Shown here piece by piece: positions 58,724 to 64,000 of a DNA stretch of 64,000 nt. A program made the position numbers and the translations under genes. The first letter of the stretch is position 1. Each line of letters opens with the position of its first letter. Source of the stretch: Bacillota bacterium (GTDB taxonomy: Bacteria > Bacillota > Clostridia > Christensenellales > SZUA-584); NCBI GenBank assembly GCA_023390815.1, contig JAEWCC010000014.1, positions 1 through 64,000 of the forward strand. Reading direction: 5' to 3'. The notes under the pieces were generated by a model. The model made no database searches. It was not told the DNA's origin and worked only from the letters and a program-made list of their open reading frames with translations.

Positions 58724-60417
58724 TTCTCTGCCTCCTTTGCATAGTGCACATGCAGCAGCTCGTGTACGCGGCCCTTTAAAACACCTTCATACAGCGCCAT
58801 CATCAGCGGGTTTTCCTCGCTGCGTTTGATGCTGCACAGCTTGTCGGCGCTGTAGAGGCGCTCGCCGCGCGTTTGCTTCTCCGACCAGTCCGCGAAGGGC
58901 TGGCCCGCGCCGCTCACGCAGCCGCCGGGGCACGCCATCACTTCCACAAAGTCGTAATGCTCGCCCGCCTTGATGCGCTCGATCAGCGCCGCCGCGTTGC
59001 CAAGGCCGCTGACAACAGCGATCTTGAGCTCGCGGTCGCCCGCCATCACCGAGGCTGTCTTCACGCCCTGCATGCCGCGCACGCCGGTAAACGCCAGCGC
59101 TTTGAGCGATGTGGATGATTTGTCGTAGGAGACGCGCCGCAGCACCGCTTCGGTCACGCCGCCCGTTACGCCGAATATCACGCCCGCACCCGTCATGGTG
59201 CCAAAGGGCATATCTACCGCCTCGGGCTCGAGCTCGCCAAACACGATGCCCGACTCCTTGATGATGCGGATGAGGCCCTGCGTGGAGAGCACATAGTCCA
59301 CCGCCGGGTCGTCGCCGTACATGAATTCCGGCCGAGCCGCTTCGTACTTCTTGGCGGTGCAGGGCATGATGGCCACGTGCACATGCTTGCGGGACGAGGC
59401 GGTTGCGCTCTGCGCCTTGATGACCGATGCGAACATCTGCATCGGGGAGCGGCAGGTGGACACGTGCGGCAGCAGCTCCGGGTAGTTATTTTCGCAGTAC
59501 TGCACCCACGCGGGGCAGCAGGACGTGAACAGCGGCATGCTGTCCGTTTCGCCTTCGAGCCGCCCCAGCAGCTCGCCCGCCTCCTCCAGCACGGTTAAGT
59601 CCGCGCCGGTCGCGGTATCGTATACTTCGTCGAAGCCCATACGTTTGAGCGCCGCGACGATGCGGCCCATCGCGTGCACGTCCGACGGGTCTCCGAGCTC
59701 GCGGCTGACCGCCGCGCGGACCGCCGGGGCGATCTGCACCGTTACTTTGACGTTATCGTCCGACAGCGCGCGCAGCACGGGGGCGGAGTCGATCTTGACC
59801 ACAATGGCGCCGGTGGGGCATACCGCCGCGCACTGTCCGCAGCCCACGCAGGGGGAATCGGCAATGGGCCGGTCGAAGGCGGCGCTGATGGTCATCTTGG
59901 CGCCGCGGTGCGCGAAGTCGATCGCGCCCACCTTCTGCACCTCGTTGCACATGCGCACGCAGTCGCCGCAGAGTATGCACTTATGGGCGTCGCGCGTGAT
60001 GCACAGCGAAGAATCGTCGATCTTGGGCTCGGCGGCGGTGTTGGGGAACCGCACACCCGTGATGTTGAACCGCATCGCGAGGTCCTGCAGCTTGCACTTG
60101 CCGTTGTTGCCGCACACCGTGCAGTCGCGGCAGTGGTTGGCCAGCAGCAGCTCGAGTATCATCTTGCGATACTTGCGCAGCCTCTCTGTGTTGGTGCGGA
60201 TGCTGGTGCCTGCCTTGGGCGGCGTGGAGCACGCGGCATCGAGGCCGCCCCATTCGTTTTCCACCATGCACATGCGGCACGCGCCGTAGATGGACAGCTC
60301 GGTGTGGTAGCAGAAGGTGGGCAGCTTGATGCCCGCCTTGCGGATCAGCTCCAGCAGGTTCTTTTCTCCGCCTAACTCGACGGGAACGCCGTCGATCGTT
60401 ACATATCCGTTACTCAT
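58720..60417 (-). CDS. hydA: [FeFe] hydrogenase catalytic subunit (HydA/HndD-like, group A)
   Basis: A 565-residue cytosolic enzyme that interconverts H2 with protons. An N-terminal [2Fe-2S] domain (FCYHTELSIYGACRMCMVEN) is followed by a His-Cys3 cluster (HCRDCTVCGNNGKCKLQ), two [4Fe-4S] sites (KCILCGDCVRMCNEV, CVGCGQCAAVCPTGAIVV) and the H-cluster domain. H-cluster motifs are L1 TSCCPAWVQYCENNYPEL, L2 MPCTAKKYEAARPE and L3 VMACPGGCVSGAGQP; L3 has GAGQ where GGGQ is usual. A C-terminal small subunit-like part ends RVHELLHVHY. It is encoded just after the NuoF-like subunit, with which it forms a bifurcating or NAD-linked complex. ATG 60417 lies three bases past the previous stop. Confidence 0.93.
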   Translation of the reverse strand: MSNGYVTIDGVPVELGGEKNLLELIRKAGIKLPTFCYHTELSIYGACRMCMVENEWGGLDAACSTPPKAGTSIRTNTERLRKYRKMILELLLANHCRDCTVCGNNGKCKLQDLAMRFNITGVRFPNTAAEPKIDDSSLCITRDAHKCILCGDCVRMCNEVQKVGAIDFAHRGAKMTISAAFDRPIADSPCVGCGQCAAVCPTGAIVVKIDSAPVLRALSDDNVKVTVQIAPAVRAAVSRELGDPSDVHAMGRIVAALKRMGFDEVYDTATGADLTVLEEAGELLGRLEGETDSMPLFTSCCPAWVQYCENNYPELLPHVSTCRSPMQMFASVIKAQSATASSRKHVHVAIMPCTAKKYEAARPEFMYGDDPAVDYVLSTQGLIRIIKESGIVFGELEPEAVDMPFGTMTGAGVIFGVTGGVTEAVLRRVSYDKSSTSLKALAFTGVRGMQGVKTASVMAGDRELKIAVVSGLGNAAALIERIKAGEHYDFVEVMACPGGCVSGAGQPFADWSEKQTRGERLYSADKLCSIKRSEENPLMMALYEGVLKGRVHELLHVHYAKEAEK

Positions 60418-60420
60418 CGT

Positions 60421-62295
60421 TTAAGCCTCCTCGATAGCGCGGAACGGACACGTATCCACACACGCCCCGCACTTGATGCACTTGCCCGCGTCGATCGCGA
60501 ACGGTTCCTTCACCTTGCCGGTGATCGCGCCCACCGGGCAGTACTTCGCGCACTTGGAGCAGCCCTTGCACAGCGCCGCGTCGATGCGGATGCTTTTAAG
60601 CTTCTGGCAGCTGCCCGCAGGACAGCGCTTGTCCCGGATATGCGCTTCGTACTCGTCGCGGAAATACTGGATGGTGCTGACTACCGGCAGTGCGGCGGAT
60701 TTGCCGAGGCCGCACAGTGCCGTGGCGGTAATCGTGTCCGCCAGCTCGAGCAGCAGCTCGATATCGCCCTCTTCGCCACGCCCGTCCACGATGCGCTCAA
60801 GGATTGCGAGCATGCGCCGCGTACCCTCGCGGCACGGCACGCATTTGCCGCACGACTCGTTCTGTGTAAAGTTCATGAAAAACCGTGCGACCTCGACCAT
60901 GCATGTCTTGTCGTCCATGACCACGAGGCCGCCGGAGCCGATCATTGCGCCTGCTTTTTTGAGCGAGTCGAAATCGAGCGGAAGCTCCATATGGGCCTGC
61001 GTGAGGCAACCGCCCGATGGGCCGCCGATCTGCACCGCCTTGAATTCCGCGCCGTCGCGCATGCCGCCACCGATGTCGAATATGACTTCGCGCAGCGTGG
61101 TGCCCATCGGCACCTCGATGAGACCGGTGTTGCGGATGTTGCCGGTTAATGCGAATGCCTTGGTGCCGGGGCTGCCCTCCGGCCCGATGCCTTTATACCA
61201 CGCCGCGCCGCGTTCGATGATGAGCGGCACATTGGCAAAAGTCTCTACATTATTTAATACAGTCGGCTTGTCGAACAGGCCGTGTTCCACGGTACGCGGC
61301 GGCTTCACGCGCGGCATGCCGCGCTTGCCCTCGATGGACGCGGTGAGCGCGCTGCCCTCGCCGCACACGAACGCGCCCGCGCCTCGGCTGATACGGAGGC
61401 GGAAGTTGAAGCCCGAACCCAGTATGTTCTCGCCGAGTAGGCCCAGCTCTTCCGCCTGCGCGATTGCGCCGCGCAGCCTACTCACCGCAAGCGGGTACTC
61501 CGCACGAACATAGATGTACCCTTCGTCCGCGCCGCACGCGTACCCGGCGATCATCATGCCCTCGAGCATCCGCAGCGGGTCGCCTTCCATTACGCTCTGA
61601 TCCATGAACGCGCCGGGGTCGCCCTCGTCTCCGTTGCACACGATATACTTCTGCTTTTCGGTCTGGCGTTTCACCTGGGACCACTTCCGGCCTGTCGGGA
61701 AGCCGCCGCCGCCGCGTCCGCGCAGGTTCGATTCCGAAACCTCGCGCACGATGTCGTCGGTGCTCATGTCAAAGAGCGCCTTCTCCAGCGCCGTAAAGCC
61801 GCCGACGCCGATATACTCGCGGATGGATGTAGCGTCGATGGTACCGCAGTGACCGAGCACAAGTCGGGTTTGCTTCTGGTAAAACGGGATATCCTCCTGC
61901 TTTTTGTGGAAAGTTCCGCCGTCACGGCATGCCAGACGCTCGATATGCTGCCCGCCCAGCACGGTTTTATCTACGATCTCCTCGCAGTCCGACGGCTGCA
62001 CCTTTGTATAGAGGTAACCGTACGGCTCGACGCGCACAAGCGGCCCCAGCTCGCAGAGCCCGAGGCATCCGCTGCGCTTGACGCTCACGCCGTCATCGTG
62101 CGTTTCTTTTTCCAGCTCCACCGAGCAGGGGATGTTTTTCTCACGCAGCAGCGCCACAAACCGTTCGTAAACGTCCAGCGAGCCGCCCGAAACGCAGCCG
62201 GTTCCGGCGCATACGAATATACGGTTCTTCTCGGCGTCCATCGCCTTTTTGCACTCTGCCCGCAGGACGATCAGTTCATCTCTTGTTTTCAGCAT
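60421..62295 (-). CDS. hydB: NADH-binding flavoprotein subunit of the hydrogenase (HydB/HndC, NuoF-like)
   Basis: A 624-residue flavoprotein. Residues about 20-115 are a thioredoxin-like [2Fe-2S] domain (FVCAGTGCVSGGS, SGCLGLCELGPLV). The NuoF core follows: FMN/NADH loop NLRGRGGGGFPTGRKWSQVK, CNGDEGDPGAFMD, GAGAFVCGEGSALTASIEG, and a [4Fe-4S] site SCGKCVPCREGTRRM. The C-terminal 55 residues carry two ferredoxin-type clusters (CKGCSKCAKYCPVGAITGK, KCIKCGACVDTCPFRAIEEA). It links NAD(H), and probably ferredoxin, to HydA. ATG 62295 has AGGAGGCGTAACG before it; a longer frame reaching into the NuoE gene is a shadow. Confidence 0.92.
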   Translation of the reverse strand: MLKTRDELIVLRAECKKAMDAEKNRIFVCAGTGCVSGGSLDVYERFVALLREKNIPCSVELEKETHDDGVSVKRSGCLGLCELGPLVRVEPYGYLYTKVQPSDCEEIVDKTVLGGQHIERLACRDGGTFHKKQEDIPFYQKQTRLVLGHCGTIDATSIREYIGVGGFTALEKALFDMSTDDIVREVSESNLRGRGGGGFPTGRKWSQVKRQTEKQKYIVCNGDEGDPGAFMDQSVMEGDPLRMLEGMMIAGYACGADEGYIYVRAEYPLAVSRLRGAIAQAEELGLLGENILGSGFNFRLRISRGAGAFVCGEGSALTASIEGKRGMPRVKPPRTVEHGLFDKPTVLNNVETFANVPLIIERGAAWYKGIGPEGSPGTKAFALTGNIRNTGLIEVPMGTTLREVIFDIGGGMRDGAEFKAVQIGGPSGGCLTQAHMELPLDFDSLKKAGAMIGSGGLVVMDDKTCMVEVARFFMNFTQNESCGKCVPCREGTRRMLAILERIVDGRGEEGDIELLLELADTITATALCGLGKSAALPVVSTIQYFRDEYEAHIRDKRCPAGSCQKLKSIRIDAALCKGCSKCAKYCPVGAITGKVKEPFAIDAGKCIKCGACVDTCPFRAIEEA

Positions 62296-62297
62296 CG

Positions 62298-62774
62298 TTA
62301 CGCCTCCTGTTTGAGCGTCCGAAGGAGCTCGGATGCTTTGTCGGGCGTCATGGCGGGGTGTACCTTGTCGTTGACCGTCAGCGCGGGGGCCAGCCCGCAC
62401 GCGCCGAGGCACGCGACCGTCTCTACCGTGAACAGCAGGTCGTCGGTCGTGCGCTTATCCTCCGACAGCGCGAGATCCTGCCGGAGCCGCTCCAGTATCG
62501 GGATGGATTTGCGGATGTGACAGGCGGTGCCGTCGCAGACCTTGATCACGTACTTGCCCTTGGGTTCCAGCGAGAAGTTCTCGTAGAACGTGGCCACGCT
62601 GTAAAGGTGCGCTTCACCCACGCCCAGCCTTTCCGAGAGGTAAGGGAATACCTCCTTGGGCAGATATCGGTGCTTTTCCTGAATGTCCTGCAGCACCGCG
62701 ATCACCGCACTGGGCTGGCAGCCACGGTTTTCGATGATCTCATCGACAGCCGCCTTGTCAAATGGTTTGTTCAT
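62298..62774 (-). CDS. hydC: NuoE-like [2Fe-2S] subunit of the hydrogenase (HydC/HndA)
   Basis: A 158-residue subunit of the NuoE family. The helical start PSAVIAVLQDIQEKHRYLPK then VGEAHLYSVATFYENFSLEP is standard. Four cysteines bind one [2Fe-2S] cluster: CDGTACHIRKS and VACLGACGLAPALTVND. It sits beside the FMN site of the NuoF-like subunit. ATG 62774 follows AAGGAGGACGC on the minus strand, and the stop is two bases before the next start. About 600 bp of repeats separate it from the SpoIIE-like gene upstream. Confidence 0.92.
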   Translation of the reverse strand: MNKPFDKAAVDEIIENRGCQPSAVIAVLQDIQEKHRYLPKEVFPYLSERLGVGEAHLYSVATFYENFSLEPKGKYVIKVCDGTACHIRKSIPILERLRQDLALSEDKRTTDDLLFTVETVACLGACGLAPALTVNDKVHPAMTPDKASELLRTLKQEA

Positions 62775-62967
62775 GCGTCCTCCTTGTATGTAAACTTATA
62801 ATTGCTTGCGTTGTTATGGAGGCCTTGCCTCCGAAATCACAGAGTTTCTATTTTATCAGCAACGCGGGGGAGCGTTCCAGAGGTACTCTTTGGAAGCTCG
62901 CCGCGAACGCTTTGTGATATCTATTTGTAAATGGTTTACATAATATAAATTCATAATCGTTCCGCAT

Positions 62968-62997
62968 CCCGTAGGGGCGGGACTCTGCGCCCGCCCG
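62968..62997 (+). repeat. Short GC-rich intergenic repeat
   Basis: CCCGTAGGGGCGGG followed by CGCCCGCCCG, like 24186-24216 and the reverse complement of 1-25. Confidence 0.4.
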
Positions 62998-63017
62998 CTT
63001 GTTATCTGAAGTCTGAT

Positions 63018-63159
63018 GGCCCCCTCTGACGAGGGGGCTGTCACCGATAGGTGACTGGGGGAGAGATAATGGCTTGAAACTGGTCTGAAACCGATCACTC
63101 CCTCCGTCAATTGCCGGTTTGACAACCGGAAATTGACACCTCCCTCCTCTGAGGGAGGC
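63018..63159 (+). repeat. Dispersed palindromic repeat, copy 1 in the hydrogenase operon
   Basis: Order: GGCCCCCTCTGACGAGGGGG, CTGTCACC..GGTGACTGGGGGAGAG, CACTCCCTCCG, a hairpin in which GTCAATTgCCGGTT pairs with AACCGGaAATTGAC, then CACCTCCCTCCTCTGAGGGA. The first 48 bases are nearly identical, inverted, to 32839-32886. With copy 2 it fills the 598-bp gap 62775-63372, which has no gene. Confidence 0.88.
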
Positions 63160-63233
63160 TTTGTCAGCAACCTGACCTCCCTCGTACCCATATCTGGGTA
63201 CTTGTGAAGGGGTTACGACAAACTGTACTTAAT

Positions 63234-63361
63234 GGCCCCCTCAGATGAGGGGGCTGGCGCCGATAGGCGTCTGGGGGAGGGATAATGGCTAATGCCGGTC
63301 ACTCCTTCCGTCAATTGCGGATTAGAATCCTGCAATTTCCACCTCCCTCATCTGAGGGAGG
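63234..63361 (+). repeat. Dispersed palindromic repeat, copy 2 in the hydrogenase operon
   Basis: GGCCCCCTCAGATGAGGGGG, then GGCGCCGATAGGCGTCTGGG (here the TCACC/GGTGA pair of copy 1 has become GCGCC/GGCGT, still able to pair), CACTCCTTCCG, a hairpin of AATTGCGGATT with ATCCTGCAATT, and CCTCCCTCATCTGAGGGAGG. Confidence 0.85.
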
Positions 63362-63372
63362 CTTTGTTTGCC

Positions 63373-64000
63373 TCAGAAATAACTGATCTTGATGTTCTTG
63401 CCCATGCGCCCCAGGCACGCGGATAACTCTTCGACCAGCCGCATCTTGATGTTGATGCTGATGGGCAGGTTCGGGTTCTGGTGGGCGGGGTTGATCGCGC
63501 GGCCCACGAAGAAGTTGATGTCCGTCGCCTCCTCGAACAACAGACGCGAAATCTGCGACGCGCCGTCCTGCCGTACGCTCCAATCCGCGTACCGCGCGTT
63601 GTCCTCCAAGTAATCGCGCGCATATTCCAGCACGCGGTTGATCGTGATGACGCCCTCGGTTACGAGATCCACCCCTTCGATTTTCGCGGTGGGGGGGATG
63701 TCCGGATCGGCGTAGAGCGGAACGCCCGTTTCCAGCGGCTTGCCGAGATACCGCGCCGCGAGCGTGGACGTGGTGCCGCCGCATACGATGTGCTTGCCCT
63801 CCTTCGAGAAAAACAACGCCATCATCTTGGCCACGTCCTCCGGCTGTGCGGGCGGGCCAATCATGAAATTCATGGGCCGCCGCTGACGAATGCGCACGGT
63901 ACACGCCGTAGTGTCGTCGCCCGGCTCGCTGCCGTAGAGCGCGTCACACTTGGCGGTCAGAAGGGAGCTTAATGTCTTTGCGGTGTACTCCGGCCTGTAG
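63373..64000 (-). CDS. SpoIIE-family PP2C-type phosphatase, C-terminal part (runs off the window)
   Basis: The frame is open to the window edge and ends at 63373; at least 208 residues are present. The start of the visible part, YRPEYTAKTLSSLL, then YGSEPGDDTTACTVRIRQ, is the end of a SpoIIE/PP2C phosphatase domain with the GDDxT metal motif. The remaining 160 residues (NFMIGPPAQPEDVAKMMALF, GKHIVCGGTTSTLAARYLGK, NFFVGRAINPAHQNPNLPIS) form a C-terminal domain known next to such phosphatases in [FeFe] hydrogenase operons. An internal ATG has been suggested by the open frame but is not the real start. It lies upstream of the NuoE-like gene on the same strand, so it probably takes part in regulating the hydrogenase. 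Confidence 0.82.
   Translation of the reverse strand, partial: YRPEYTAKTLSSLLTAKCDALYGSEPGDDTTACTVRIRQRRPMNFMIGPPAQPEDVAKMMALFFSKEGKHIVCGGTTSTLAARYLGKPLETGVPLYADPDIPPTAKIEGVDLVTEGVITINRVLEYARDYLEDNARYADWSVRQDGASQISRLLFEEATDINFFVGRAINPAHQNPNLPISINIKMRLVEELSACLGRMGKNIKISYF

Noticed and set aside
1..64000. Search for CRISPR arrays, tRNA and rRNA genes
   Set aside because: Reading by eye found no direct-repeat/spacer pattern, no T-arm with matching acceptor stem, and no rRNA-like stretch. A scan with dedicated tools could still find a tRNA I missed.

Overview
This window looks like a chromosome segment from an anaerobic, Gram-positive Firmicute of the Clostridia type. The evidence is a group A [FeFe] hydrogenase with NuoE/NuoF-like partners, an LCP cell-wall glycopolymer ligase, LLH-type holin, a high-cysteine small protein of a kind common in Clostridia, a PyrR-type attenuator, strong AGGAGG ribosome binding sites and many intrinsic terminators. 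No rRNA, tRNA or CRISPR array was seen.

Layout. 214-978: ArsR-type regulator and a Gly/Cys-rich protein. 1220-13956: a phage-derived structural block (portal, scaffold, coat, connector-like, tail collar, large tail/head-closure protein, frameshifted tail fibre, small repeat protein, NlpC/P60-like endolysin). It has no terminase, integrase or replication gene in view, and carries an inserted TetR-flavodoxin pair with its own operator-promoter. 14184-18187: a large surface protein and an LCP protein. 18340-20773 (minus): polar amino acid ABC importer. 20984-26279: methylglyoxal synthase, two lipoproteins, and a uracil permease behind a PyrR-type attenuator. 26331-28370 (minus): AIM24-like protein, SdpI-like membrane protein, methyltransferase. 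28765-31976: an AT-rich Hachiman-like (HamA-HamB) defence pair. 32028-33995: degraded VOC gene, L,D-transpeptidase, holin and a coiled-coil phage-type protein. 34134-38355: lipoprotein and a large PAS/GAF histidine kinase.

38410-50106 appears to be one catabolic locus built around a divergent promoter region. To the left are a GlpA-like FAD dehydrogenase, an FAD/NAD oxidoreductase, a DUF1667 protein and a DeoR regulator. To the right are a complete Liv-type ABC importer, a TIM-barrel protein, a cupin and an FGGY kinase. Together they suggest import, phosphorylation and flavin-dependent oxidation of an unidentified polyol or sugar. 50343-58395: flavin reductase, hydantoinase/oxoprolinase-like protein, then an operon of UbiD, UbiA, UbiX and a three-gene ABC importer, which resembles the late futalosine menaquinone steps joined to a transporter. 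58475-64000 (minus): hydrogenase operon with a SpoIIE-like phosphatase that runs off the window.

At least three full copies and one partial copy of a palindromic intergenic repeat with a covarying internal hairpin lie at 28.6, 32.8, 63.0 and 63.2 kb; two of them sit inside the hydrogenase operon. All functional names are from reading motifs by eye; no database search was run.
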